Both the position numbers and the translations under genes were made by a program. From Methylococcaceae bacterium (lineage in GTDB: Bacteria; Pseudomonadota; Gammaproteobacteria; Methylococcales; Methylomonadaceae): DNA of 64,000 nt. Within the stretch, counting starts at the first letter, position 1; each line of letters starts with the position of its first letter. The notes under the pieces were generated by a model. That model had not been told where the DNA came from. It saw only the letters and a list, made by a program, of their open reading frames with translations, and searched no databases. Positions 36,824 to 44,991 of the stretch are shown here, piece by piece. Location of the stretch: NCBI GenBank assembly GCA_030693065.1, contig JAUYBL010000037.1, positions 62,001-126,000 of the forward strand, given 5' to 3'.

Positions 36824-37909
36824 ATGACGGCATTTATTAGCCACGATACGGTTAAAACCCGCTACTGGCATAAGCTTGACGATGGCAGAATACAGTGCGA
36901 TCTTTGTCCACGATTTTGTAAATTACATAAAGATCAACGCGGCTTATGTTTTGTTCGGCAAAATCTGGACGAACAAATCGTGATGACCAGTTACGGTCGG
37001 TCCAGTGGTTTTGCAATCGATCCTATCGAAAAGAAACCACTCAATCATTTTTTACCCGGTACGCCGGTATTTTCATTCGGCACGGCTGGTTGCAATCTGG
37101 CCTGTAAATTTTGCCAGAACTGGGACATTAGTAAATCGCGGGAGATGGATACCCTGATGAAAAAGGCATCGCCACATGCGATTGCCCAAGCCGCCAAAGA
37201 TTACGGCTGTGATAGTGTTGCTTACACTTATAACGACCCGGTGGTGTTCCATGAATATGCCATCGATACTGCTCAAGCTTGTCGAGAGTTGGGCATAAAA
37301 TCGGTGGCGGTGTCAGCAGGTTATGTGTGCTTTGAACCCCGGGTCGAGTTTTATCAATGGATGGATGCCGCTAATATCGATTTAAAAGCCTTTAGTGAAA
37401 AGTTTTATCGCGAGATAGCCGGTGGTCATCTGGATCCGGTATTAGAAACGCTGAAATATATCAAACATGAAACGTCCGTGTGGCTGGAGCTGACGACGTT
37501 ACTCATTCCTGGCGAGAATGATTCAGAAAATGAACTGCAAGCGATGACTCAGTGGGTAGTGGAAAACTTAGGGCCGGATGTGCCGATGCATTTCACGGCA
37601 TTTCATCCTGATTGGAAAATGCTCGATAAACCCTGGACGCCGCATTCGACCTTATTAAAAGCTCGGCAAATCGCCATAAATAATGGCGTGCGCTACGCTT
37701 ACGTGGGTAATGTGCATGACAAGACCGCAGAGAGCACGTATTGCCATAGTTGCGGCAAAATGTTGATTGGCAGGGATTGGTATCAGTTATCAGAATGGAA
37801 TCTGGAGGCGTCGGGCAACTGCCGTTTTTGTGGTGAGCGATGTGCGGGGGTTTTTAATGATAAGCCGGGAACGTGGGGCGCAAACCGCAAATCTATTGCC
37901 ATGACTTGA
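36824..37909 (+). CDS. amrS: AmmeMemoRadiSam system radical SAM enzyme
   Basis: The protein has 361 residues. An N-terminal Cys-rich entry (CDLCPRFCKLHKDQRGLC) leads to the radical SAM cluster motif CNLACKFC (CxxxCxxC, in SFGTAGCNLACKFCQNWDIS). A barrel follows, and a C-terminal zinc-ribbon-like region (YCHSCGK ... CRFCGERC) ends the protein. It resembles pyruvate-formate-lyase activating enzymes but without the PflB partner. GGGAG lies 8 bases before the start. The trio A, B and radical SAM is conserved in many genomes with no settled reaction. Confidence 0.93.
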   Translation: MTAFISHDTVKTRYWHKLDDGRIQCDLCPRFCKLHKDQRGLCFVRQNLDEQIVMTSYGRSSGFAIDPIEKKPLNHFLPGTPVFSFGTAGCNLACKFCQNWDISKSREMDTLMKKASPHAIAQAAKDYGCDSVAYTYNDPVVFHEYAIDTAQACRELGIKSVAVSAGYVCFEPRVEFYQWMDAANIDLKAFSEKFYREIAGGHLDPVLETLKYIKHETSVWLELTTLLIPGENDSENELQAMTQWVVENLGPDVPMHFTAFHPDWKMLDKPWTPHSTLLKARQIAINNGVRYAYVGNVHDKTAESTYCHSCGKMLIGRDWYQLSEWNLEASGNCRFCGERCAGVFNDKPGTWGANRKSIAMT

Positions 37910-37924
37910 TAATATCTAAAACAA

Positions 37925-37950
37925 AAAGGGCAACCGTTGGGTTGCCCTTA
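37925..37950 (-). terminator. Hairpin terminator between convergent genes
   Basis: AAGGGCAAC and GTTGCCCTT pair perfectly around CGTTG. Read on the minus strand, the stem is followed by TTTTTGTTTT, so it should end the DUF5765 gene. On the plus strand the tail is only TTAAAG, so it is weaker for the radical SAM gene. Confidence 0.75.
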
Positions 37951-37976
37951 AAGAACATCAACTATGGCAATGCCGG

Positions 37977-38732
37977 TTACAACTCATCACCAATATATTT
38001 TTTATAAAACGGCCACGTTTTTACATGCAGATATTTCCGTATAGGTGTCTTAATCACTGATACGCACAAGGCGATAGAGAATAAGCACCAAACGGCGGCA
38101 TATTCATTCGGGTCATCGGTAGTAATGTCGGAAATTAAAGGCCCAATTAAATAATGAAACGCGACAAAACGCCAAGAGCCATACATAAGCGGCAGATAAA
38201 ACCCCACCAAAATATAAGTGAACACATGCAGGCCCCACTTAAAATCAAACAGCCAGGCAACAGGATCTGACATCAAACCGTTTAAAGGCATTTGCCAAGC
38301 GATATGCCACGCACCTGACGTGGAGCATACAGCTGGTCCACAAAAACCTTCTACGCCGATATTACATTTTCCTGCCCAATCAAATGGATACATCTTCATC
38401 AGCATGAAAATCGATCCGATTGCACAGATGGTATAAACCGTGGTGCGAATTTTCAGTTTGACGCTTTCTGGGATGAAGTACATCGCTACCATATTGATAA
38501 AAAATGGCTGAAAAGCGACGTGCAAATAGCCCAGCATCGTTAGTATCTGATTATTGGGGTTACCGCATTGATCAATGTAGACGTAAGTAACCGCCTGCAA
38601 TAATTCCATCAACGCAAAATAAGTTAACGGAATCCATAGTTCTTTAGATTCCCCCTGCTTGATCGCTATATAAGCCGCGGTACTGAGACCAGCAATGGCT
38701 AAAACGCCGGACGCTTCTCCACTCCAACACAT
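37977..38732 (-). CDS. DUF5765 polytopic membrane protein
   Basis: Start chosen at 38732 (MCWSGEASGVLAIAGLSTAA) because AGGGGAGAGG lies upstream; the frame extends 22 codons with no support. 251 residues with about six or seven membrane helices. Conserved-looking features are the MCWSGEAS start, the Cys-containing loops DQCGNPNNQ and CNIGVEGFCGPAVCSTSGAW, LYGSWRFVAFH, and DNPNEYAAVWCLFSI-like DDPNEYAAVW. I recognise it as DUF5765; function unknown. It is divergent from the cytochrome cd1 gene, so it may share its regulation. Confidence 0.75.
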   Translation of the reverse strand: MCWSGEASGVLAIAGLSTAAYIAIKQGESKELWIPLTYFALMELLQAVTYVYIDQCGNPNNQILTMLGYLHVAFQPFFINMVAMYFIPESVKLKIRTTVYTICAIGSIFMLMKMYPFDWAGKCNIGVEGFCGPAVCSTSGAWHIAWQMPLNGLMSDPVAWLFDFKWGLHVFTYILVGFYLPLMYGSWRFVAFHYLIGPLISDITTDDPNEYAAVWCLFSIALCVSVIKTPIRKYLHVKTWPFYKKYIGDEL

Positions 38733-39013
38733 AAAACAACCTCTCCCCTTTATAATTATTGAAACGGTTCTTGCGGTGATTGTTAAATAACGCTGCAAGA
38801 CCGAATGTTTTTGTTAGCTAGTAAACGACGCATTCACAGCCTTGTTTGTCATACCCGTCGGCCAGAACGCAAGAGGATCGAATCGATGAGGGATTAACCT
38901 TGGTATTGTATTACAAATGCAAAAACGGGCGAAATCTATGGTACATAGGGTTTGATTTAATAGATTCCTTAAGAGGCTTAATCCCACTTGAGATAAAAAA
39001 ATAAACAAGATAC

Positions 39014-39026
39014 TATTGATTCAATA
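39014..39026. promoter_or_regulatory. Palindrome just upstream of the cytochrome cd1 gene
   Basis: TATTGATTCAATA is a perfect 13-base palindrome that ends 18 bases before the ATG, next to the Shine-Dalgarno AGGAGAG. It contains TTGAT but lacks the four-base spacing of an FNR/DNR site, so the regulator is not identified. The rest of the 38733-39044 gap is AT-rich and shows no gene. Confidence 0.3.
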
Positions 39027-39044
39027 CTACCAGGAGAGAGTTTT

Positions 39045-40649
39045 ATGAAAACAATAAAAAAACGTTTACCTCATGCTGTTGTTTCGGGTGTTGCGGCGCT
39101 GTTATTACCTTTGGCTTTGCAAGCCGCATCTGATGATGAACATAAATATCATCAATTATTTGAAGACAATTGCGCCAGTTGCCATGGCTCCGATCATGGC
39201 GGTTATTTGGCACCGGCACTTAATGCGGAAACACTTAAAGGCCGCAGCCCGACCGCATTACGCACTATTATCATGGCCGGCAGTTTCGACACCTTGATGC
39301 CTCCGTTTTATGGCAAGCTGTCAGATGACAATATCCGCGGTTTGGTCAGTCACTTACAAAAAACCCCTAAGCTCGACAATCCTGCCTGGACTATTGATGA
39401 CATCAAAAAGTCATTAAAAGTGTATGTAAAAGACGAAAGTACTTTACCGGATAAACCGGCTTATCAAATTGATAATATCGATGACATTATTGGCGTGGCG
39501 GCTCGAGGCAAATACGGTCGCGGCGAAGGCTCACGAGCCATATTCATCAACAGCAAGACGCACCAAAAAATCGGCGAAGTTCCTACCGGTACGGCAGCCC
39601 ATATTATTGAATACAACCCAGCCAACCCGCGTTGGGCTTACGTTAAAACCGATACAGCTGAAATTTTCAAAGTCGATTTATATTCGATGCAAGCGGTGCG
39701 CAGCGTAAAAACAGGTTACAACGGCCCAGGTATCGGTGTGTCTCGTGATGGTAAATACATCATGGCAGGCTCATTCGTTCCGCATAATGCCGTGATTCTT
39801 GATGCCGATACTTTGGAGCCGTTAAAGACTTTCGAGTTGGAAGGTATCGATCCTGATGGCAAACAAGTGTCATCCGATTCGGGCATGATTATCGGCACTC
39901 CGTTTGATGACATTTTCGCTATTGCTTTGGAAAATGCCGGTCAAGTGTGGGTGGTCGACTTAAAAGAAGGCTTCCCCGTCACCCGCATTACCAATGTTGG
40001 CCGTCATCTGCATGATGCCTTCTTGACCCATGGCGGTCAGAAATTGATGATTGCGTCCTATGACGACAGCATCGTTGCCGCTATCGATTTAAAAGATCGC
40101 AAAATCATCAAAAAACTTGAAGCGGGCTGCGTGCCCCATGTCGGCGGCGGTTCTGCTGTTGAAGTTGATGGCCGTACCTTAGGATTTGGTACCAACTTTG
40201 GTGATTGTGATAAGACTGTGGTCAGCGTTTGGGACTTAGACAAAATGGAAGTGGTTAAACAAATTCCTGTGTCCGGCGGCACCGAGTCACCAGCAGCCCA
40301 TGCCAATGCGCCTTATGTTGCGGTGGATATTATTTCCAAAGACAGACGCGCTCGTACCGTTCAGTTGATCGACAAGAAAACGTTGGAAGTTGTTAAAACC
40401 TTGGATGTCGGCGGCCACGCTTACTTTCCGGAATACAGCGCCGATGGCAAATTCTTGTATATCAGTGCCGGTTACAGCGGTGATGAAGTTGTCGTTTATG
40501 ATTCTGTCACTTTACAAAAAGTAGCAACAGTGCCAATGGAAAGCCCAGCTGGTATCTTCTCGCACGGCCGAGTCCGCTACATGACACGCGGTCTATCTCC
40601 TGATGAATTAGCGCAGCGTGATGGCGATTTGAAAGGGGCGAAAAAATGA
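39045..40649 (+). CDS. Cytochrome cd1-family protein (NirS/NirN family)
   Basis: The protein has 534 residues. A signal peptide ends near LQA. A class I cytochrome c domain has CASCH (Cys43-His47). An eight-bladed d1-type propeller follows. Three His positions match the d1 pocket of nitrite reductase: His186 (TGTAAHIIEY, proximal-type), His323 (GRHLHDAF) and His365 (CVPHVGGGS). That suggests periplasmic nitrite reduction to NO. However, the junction after the cytochrome domain (NPAWTIDDIKKS, STLPDKP) reads more like NirN than like textbook NirS, and the usual NirS segment LFSVTLRDAGQIAL is absent. Family firm; NirS versus NirN or a third clade is open. AGGAGAG precedes the start. The stop overlaps the next cytochrome gene. 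Confidence 0.85.
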   Translation: MKTIKKRLPHAVVSGVAALLLPLALQAASDDEHKYHQLFEDNCASCHGSDHGGYLAPALNAETLKGRSPTALRTIIMAGSFDTLMPPFYGKLSDDNIRGLVSHLQKTPKLDNPAWTIDDIKKSLKVYVKDESTLPDKPAYQIDNIDDIIGVAARGKYGRGEGSRAIFINSKTHQKIGEVPTGTAAHIIEYNPANPRWAYVKTDTAEIFKVDLYSMQAVRSVKTGYNGPGIGVSRDGKYIMAGSFVPHNAVILDADTLEPLKTFELEGIDPDGKQVSSDSGMIIGTPFDDIFAIALENAGQVWVVDLKEGFPVTRITNVGRHLHDAFLTHGGQKLMIASYDDSIVAAIDLKDRKIIKKLEAGCVPHVGGGSAVEVDGRTLGFGTNFGDCDKTVVSVWDLDKMEVVKQIPVSGGTESPAAHANAPYVAVDIISKDRRARTVQLIDKKTLEVVKTLDVGGHAYFPEYSADGKFLYISAGYSGDEVVVYDSVTLQKVATVPMESPAGIFSHGRVRYMTRGLSPDELAQRDGDLKGAKK

Positions 40650-40957
40650 AAGCGCCTATTATCGCCAGCCTAATAGTGACTGGCTTAGCCTCCAGCGTTA
40701 GCGCTCAGGCCGCCAGCATTTATGCGGGTGAATCCAGAGCCGCTGCCGTCTGCTCACAATGTCACGGTATTAGAGGAACATCGGCGGACGCACCTTTTCC
40801 GCAATTGGCGGGTCGTGATGCGGTTTATTTGGAATCTGCTCTAAAAAAGTATCGTGATAAAACCCGTAAATCCGACATCATGAACAATATCGCCGGATCG
40901 TTAAGCGACCAGGATATTGCTAATGTTGCCGCGTACTATGCCCGAATAAAACCGTAA
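40646..40957 (+). CDS. Small periplasmic c-type cytochrome (c553/c4-like)
   Basis: The protein has 103 residues. A signal peptide ends near AQA. One haem site CSQCH follows (VCSQCHGIRGTSADAPFPQLAG), with a likely Met ligand in KSDIMNNIAGSLS and the class I ending VAAYYARIKP. It is coupled to the cd1 gene by a four-base overlap, so it is the likely electron donor to that protein, equivalent in role to NirM although closer to half of cytochrome c4. Confidence 0.88.
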   Translation: MKAPIIASLIVTGLASSVSAQAASIYAGESRAAAVCSQCHGIRGTSADAPFPQLAGRDAVYLESALKKYRDKTRKSDIMNNIAGSLSDQDIANVAAYYARIKP

Positions 40958-40964
40958 ACCAAGC

Positions 40965-41267
40965 ATGAAAAAATGTCTGTCCTTAATGTTATTCACGAGC
41001 TGTGCCTTTGCCAATGATCCTCCATCAGATCGGCAAGAAGAACTCCGTAATCTGCTTAAACACGATTGCGGTGCATGCCACGGGTTAACATTAAAGGGCG
41101 GTCTTGGTCCTGCTTTATTGCCCGAAAATTTACAGGGAAAACCGGATGACTTTCTGGTGAGCACCGTTCTGGATGGGCGCAAAGGCACAGCCATGCCGTC
41201 ATGGCGGCCGTTTATGAACGCTGACGAAGCCTTATGGTTGATAGGTGTTTTACGCAACCCTAAGTAA
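40965..41267 (+). CDS. nirC: Cytochrome c55x, NirC-like
   Basis: The protein has 100 residues. A signal peptide ends near CAFA. Landmarks are QEELRNLLKHDCGACHGLTLKGGLGPALLPENL, with haem motif CGACH, and GRKGTAMPSWRPFMNADEALWLIGVL with the Met ligand. This matches NirC, a cytochrome of the haem d1 gene clusters thought to act in maturation of, or electron transfer to, NirS. It lies seven bases downstream of the preceding cytochrome gene. Confidence 0.85.
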   Translation: MKKCLSLMLFTSCAFANDPPSDRQEELRNLLKHDCGACHGLTLKGGLGPALLPENLQGKPDDFLVSTVLDGRKGTAMPSWRPFMNADEALWLIGVLRNPK

Positions 41268-41286
41268 AAATTTAATTGAGGTATAT

Positions 41287-41805
41287 ATGAAGGCTGGTTT
41301 GTTATTATTTTTAATCGCGCTTTTTGTTACTGAGGCAAATGCAGAATCCAGCATTGCGATCTTGGATTTTGAACTTCATGATTTGACCTTGGCGCCCGGA
41401 ATTCCCGCTGAAATTGAGCGCACAGCAAGCGTTAAGCCGTTGCTGGAAAAAGAACTTAAAGGTGCGGGCTATCACATCATTTCAGTTCCCTTAGCCGATC
41501 AGCATTATGCCAATAGCGGATTTGGCTATCTGTTTGACCATGACGATGTCGCTGTTGCGCTTGGCAAAAGTGCAGGGGCAGATTATGTACTGGTGGGACG
41601 ACTGCATAAGCCCAGTTTTTTATTCGCTTATCTGATGGGGCACTTAGTCAGAGTCAACGATGGCAAGCTAATTGGCAACTATGTTTCAGAAACTAAGGGC
41701 GGTGATCTCAAACTCACGCTTAAGGGCGTGGAAAGCCTTGCCGTTAAAATCGATGCAGATTTGGATAATCGCTACACACCAACACCACCTAAACAGAAAC
41801 CTTAG
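41287..41805 (+). CDS. Periplasmic DUF2380/DUF3280-like protein inside the nir cluster
   Basis: Start chosen at 41287 (MKAGLLLFLIALFVTEANAE), which gives a clean signal peptide; the frame extends upstream into the previous gene. 172 residues. After the signal comes SSIAILDFELHDLTLAPG, the usual opening of the family, then LEKELKGAGY and GADYVLVGRLHKPSFLF. The fold resembles proteins of the lipoprotein/TolB-like kind. Function unknown. It is not part of the textbook nir operon, and its position between nirC and nirF suggests a role in the same pathway in this lineage. Confidence 0.75.
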   Translation: MKAGLLLFLIALFVTEANAESSIAILDFELHDLTLAPGIPAEIERTASVKPLLEKELKGAGYHIISVPLADQHYANSGFGYLFDHDDVAVALGKSAGADYVLVGRLHKPSFLFAYLMGHLVRVNDGKLIGNYVSETKGGDLKLTLKGVESLAVKIDADLDNRYTPTPPKQKP

Positions 41806-41849
41806 CAAAGGTTTTAGCCTAAATATTTAACCCTCCTGAAACTGAAATA

Positions 41850-43013
41850 ATGACCAAACTACTGCCCATTCTAGGATTATTCATCTCCTTTAACGTATTC
41901 GCAGAATTGCGCGCCACCGGCGATTTGGCCGTAGTTATCGAACGCGAACACAGTAGCGCGCTGATTTTTAACACCAGCCAGCATAAACAATTGGCGAAAA
42001 TTGAACAGTTGGGCGATTTATCGCATGCGTCTGTCGTTTTCTCACGCGACCAGCGTTACGCCTATGTATTTGGACGTGACGGCGGCTTAAGCAAAATCGA
42101 CATGTTGCAAGATAAACTGGTCAAACGCATTGTTCAGGCCGGTAACAGCATCGGCGGTGCGATTTCTCAGGACGGCAAACTGATTGCCGTCTCCAATTAC
42201 ACACCCGGCGGCGTTAAAGTGTTTTCTTCGGACACGTTGGAATTGGTTGCCGATATTCCTGCGGATGCCGGCGACGGCAAGCTGTCTAAAGTCATCGGTT
42301 TGGTGGATATTCCCGGTCAACGTTTTGCTTTCAGCTTGTTTGATGCTGATCAAATTTGGATATTAGATCTAAAAAATCCTAAAAAACCCGACATCACCAA
42401 ATTCAAGGACATCGGCAAACAGCCTTACGATGCACTGACTTCATCCGATGGTCGCTATTACATTGCTGGTTTATTCGGTGATAGCGGCCTAGCTATGTTG
42501 GACTTATGGCACCCTGAACTGGGCATTAAGCGCATATTGCCTGATTACGTTAAAGACGACGAAAAGTTGCCTGTCTATAAAATGCCTCATCTTGAAGGCT
42601 GGGCAGACACCGGAGATTATTTATTGGCCCCGGCGATTGGCAAACATGAAGTATTAGTTATCGATAAACGTAATTGGCAGTTGGTGAAAGCCATTCCAGT
42701 AGCCGGGCAGCCGGTATTTGTAATGGGCAGGCCGGATGGTCGCCAAGCCTGGGTGAATTTTGCCTTCCCTGATAATAATCAATTACAAATTATCGATATT
42801 AAAGATTTATCGTTACAGAAAACGTTAACTCCGGGCAAAGCGGTGCTTCACATGGAGTTCGCCCCGCGTGGCGAAGAAGTCTGGGTGGCGATCAGAGACG
42901 ATAATCAGGTTGTGGTTTACGACACCGATACGTTGCAAGAGATCACGCGTATGCCTGCGCAAACGCCAAACGGCATATTCTTTAGCTCGCGCGCGCACAG
43001 AATTGGTTTATAG
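41850..43013 (+). CDS. nirF: Haem d1 biosynthesis protein NirF
   Basis: The protein has 387 residues. A cleavable signal (MTKLLPILGLFISFNVFA) has no lipobox Cys, unlike some NirF proteins that are lipoproteins. The propeller has the NirF signature stretches ATGDLAVVIERE, QLGDLSHASVVFSRDQRYAY, AGNSIGGAISQDGKLIAVSN, SKVIGLVDIPGQRFAFSLFD and GKQPYDALTSSDGRYYIAGL. In known systems NirF is a periplasmic dehydrogenase-like protein in a late d1 step. It lies 5 bases before nirD. Confidence 0.94.
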   Translation: MTKLLPILGLFISFNVFAELRATGDLAVVIEREHSSALIFNTSQHKQLAKIEQLGDLSHASVVFSRDQRYAYVFGRDGGLSKIDMLQDKLVKRIVQAGNSIGGAISQDGKLIAVSNYTPGGVKVFSSDTLELVADIPADAGDGKLSKVIGLVDIPGQRFAFSLFDADQIWILDLKNPKKPDITKFKDIGKQPYDALTSSDGRYYIAGLFGDSGLAMLDLWHPELGIKRILPDYVKDDEKLPVYKMPHLEGWADTGDYLLAPAIGKHEVLVIDKRNWQLVKAIPVAGQPVFVMGRPDGRQAWVNFAFPDNNQLQIIDIKDLSLQKTLTPGKAVLHMEFAPRGEEVWVAIRDDNQVVVYDTDTLQEITRMPAQTPNGIFFSSRAHRIGL

Positions 43014-43018
43014 CCGCC

Positions 43019-43477
43019 ATGTTAACGCCGTTACACAAGCGTTTGCTTAACGACTATCAGCGCGATTTTCCGTTATCGCCCACGCCATACCAAGACATTG
43101 CGTTGGAGTTGGGCGTTTCTGAAGAAGATGTTATCGACGCATTTGTTGAGCTGGACGAACAAGATGTCATCACCCGCATTGGCCCGGTCATTCCGCCCAA
43201 CCGCATTGGCGTCAGCACCTTGGCTGCTATTTCGGTACCCGAAACGGAACTTGAGGCTGTTGCGCAAATCATTAGCGCTTACCCGGAAGTTAACCATAAT
43301 TACGAACGGGAACACCGCTTCAATTTGTGGTTTGTGGTTATCGCCGCCGATGCTCAACATCTTGCGCAAGTGCTTGCCGATATAGAACAACAAACCGGCT
43401 ATCCGGTGATGTCGTTACCATTGATGGAAGATTATTTTATCGATCTGAGCTTTAAGCTGGATTTGCATGATGATTGA
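43019..43477 (+). CDS. nirD: Sirohaem decarboxylase subunit NirD
   Basis: The protein has 152 residues. It is an AsnC/Lrp-like fold with an N-terminal winged helix (LLNDYQRDFPLSPTPYQDIA) and a C-terminal ligand domain with HNYEREHRFNLWFVV, the His/Arg-rich pocket segment. With NirL, NirG and NirH it forms the enzyme that removes two carboxyl groups from sirohaem to give didecarboxysirohaem. Order and lengths of the four genes match Pseudomonas NirD-L-G-H. It overlaps nirL by 11 bases. Confidence 0.9.
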   Translation: MLTPLHKRLLNDYQRDFPLSPTPYQDIALELGVSEEDVIDAFVELDEQDVITRIGPVIPPNRIGVSTLAAISVPETELEAVAQIISAYPEVNHNYEREHRFNLWFVVIAADAQHLAQVLADIEQQTGYPVMSLPLMEDYFIDLSFKLDLHDD

Positions 43478-43970
43478 CGACCTCGACCAGCGGTTGCTGT
43501 CCGCCATTCAACAAGGCTTACCGATGTCGCCACGACCTTATGCTGAATTGGGAGCGCAAATCGGCTTGTCTGAAAGCGAAGTGCTCGCGCGGCTAACAGC
43601 GCTAAAACAGGATGGCTTGATCAAGCGTTTGGGCGTTATTGTCAAGCATCGGCAATTAGGCTACCGTGCCAATGCCATGGTGGTCTGGGATATTCCTGAC
43701 GACCAAGTGCAGCACATCGGCCAGCTTATCAGTCGCCTGGAGTTTGTGAATCTCTGCTATCGCAGACCGCGACACGGTGCTACCTGGCCGTACAACTTGT
43801 TTTGCATGATTCACGGCAAATCTAAAGAAACCGTGTTGCAGCAGCTGGCATTACTAGAGCAAGCCTGTCACACTCAAGCTTTTCCTAAGCAAGTTTTATT
43901 CAGCCGCCGTTGCTTCAAACAACGCGGCGCTATTTATAGAAAATTCGAACCGGCAACCGCGCATGGATGA
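43467..43970 (+). CDS. nirL: Sirohaem decarboxylase subunit NirL
   Basis: The protein has 167 residues (a second ATG follows immediately, so 166 is possible). AsnC-like with LLSAIQQGLPMSPRPYAELGAQ, IKRLGVIVKHRQLGYRANAMVVW and CYRRPRHGATWPYNLFCMIHGK, the NirL/NirH-type half of the pair. It pairs with the NirD-type half in the decarboxylase. It overlaps nirD by 11 and nirG by 8 bases, so the four are translated as a unit. Confidence 0.9.
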   Translation: MMIDDLDQRLLSAIQQGLPMSPRPYAELGAQIGLSESEVLARLTALKQDGLIKRLGVIVKHRQLGYRANAMVVWDIPDDQVQHIGQLISRLEFVNLCYRRPRHGATWPYNLFCMIHGKSKETVLQQLALLEQACHTQAFPKQVLFSRRCFKQRGAIYRKFEPATAHG

Positions 43971-44406
43971 CATCGATCGCAACATCATAAATACCCTGCA
44001 ACATGGCTTTCCGGTATGTGATAGGCCGTATCTGCAAGTCGCTACTGAACTGGGTTTAACCGAGCAGGAATTGCTGGACCGGTTACAAGCGCTGTTAGAT
44101 GACGGCACGCTCAGCCGCTTTGGGCCGTTATATCATGCCGAATTAATGGGCGGCGCGTTAACCTTAGCAGCGGTTAAAGTCCCCGAGCACCGCTTTGATG
44201 AAGTCACCGAGATTATCAATGCTTTCCCAGAAGTCGCACACAATTACGCCCGTAATCATGAGCTCAACATGTGGTTTGTGATTGCTACAGAAACGCCTGA
44301 ACAGTTGCAACAAACTATCGATGCCATCGAACAGCATACCGGGCTGCTGGTTTTCAACATGCCCAAAATCAACGAGTATTTTGTCGGCCTTAAATTGGAA
44401 GCCTGA
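43963..44406 (+). CDS. nirG: Sirohaem decarboxylase subunit NirG
   Basis: The protein has 147 residues, of the same type as NirD: IINTLQHGFPVCDRPYLQVA, LSRFGPLYHAELMGGALTLAAV, AHNYARNHELNMWFVIA. The HNYxRxHxxNxWFV segment is shared with NirD at the same distance from the end. It overlaps nirL by 8 bases and touches nirH by one base. Confidence 0.9.
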   Translation: MDDIDRNIINTLQHGFPVCDRPYLQVATELGLTEQELLDRLQALLDDGTLSRFGPLYHAELMGGALTLAAVKVPEHRFDEVTEIINAFPEVAHNYARNHELNMWFVIATETPEQLQQTIDAIEQHTGLLVFNMPKINEYFVGLKLEA

Positions 44407-44888
44407 TGCCCGCTCTTGATACCACAGACCTCGCCATTATGCGCGCAACTCAGTCCGGGTTGCCGCTAACCCCAGAGCCTTACCAAAGTCTGGCCGCTCA
44501 GCTTGGCTTGACTGCCGATGATGTGATGACGCGCATGCAATACATGGCCAAGCTAGGCATTATTCGTCGTATTGGCGCGATACCCAACCACTACAAACTG
44601 GGTTATCGTTTTAACGGTATGACGGTCTGGAACGTGCCTGATGCGCATATTGATGAGCTAGGACAAAAAGTCGGCGCCCTGGATTTTGTCAGCCATTGTT
44701 ACCATCGCCCCCGCCATTTGCCGCAGTGGCCCTACAATTTGTTTGCCATGGTCCATGGCAAAACCCAACTCGATGTTGATCGACAAATAGCAAGCATCGC
44801 AGCAATACTCGGTGACCATAACTTGGGAGCCGACGTTTTATACAGCACCAAAATTCTTAAAAAGACCGGTTTCCGCTCAGGTAGTTAG
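44406..44888 (+). CDS. nirH: Sirohaem decarboxylase subunit NirH
   Basis: The protein has 160 residues, of the NirL type: MRATQSGLPLTPEPYQSLAAQ, IIRRIGAIPNHYKLGYRFNGMTVW, CYHRPRHLPQWPYNLFAMVHGK. It is the last gene of the haem d1 run. In Pseudomonas nirJ, nirE and nirN would follow; here the next gene is a photolyase, so those steps must be encoded elsewhere. Confidence 0.9.
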   Translation: MPALDTTDLAIMRATQSGLPLTPEPYQSLAAQLGLTADDVMTRMQYMAKLGIIRRIGAIPNHYKLGYRFNGMTVWNVPDAHIDELGQKVGALDFVSHCYHRPRHLPQWPYNLFAMVHGKTQLDVDRQIASIAAILGDHNLGADVLYSTKILKKTGFRSGS

Positions 44889-44991
44889 GCATGACAATGA
44901 TTTGCCCGTCGATAATTACCGCTCATAAAACTTGCTTTCCAGGCATGACGATGTAAACAAAAAATATTATTCGTCGTTTGGGAAGTTAAAA

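Noticed and set aside
38900-39044. FNR/DNR-type site (TTGAT-N4-ATCAA) upstream of the cd1 gene
   Set aside because: TTGAT occurs twice, but no correctly spaced ATCAA half follows; only a shorter palindrome is reported.
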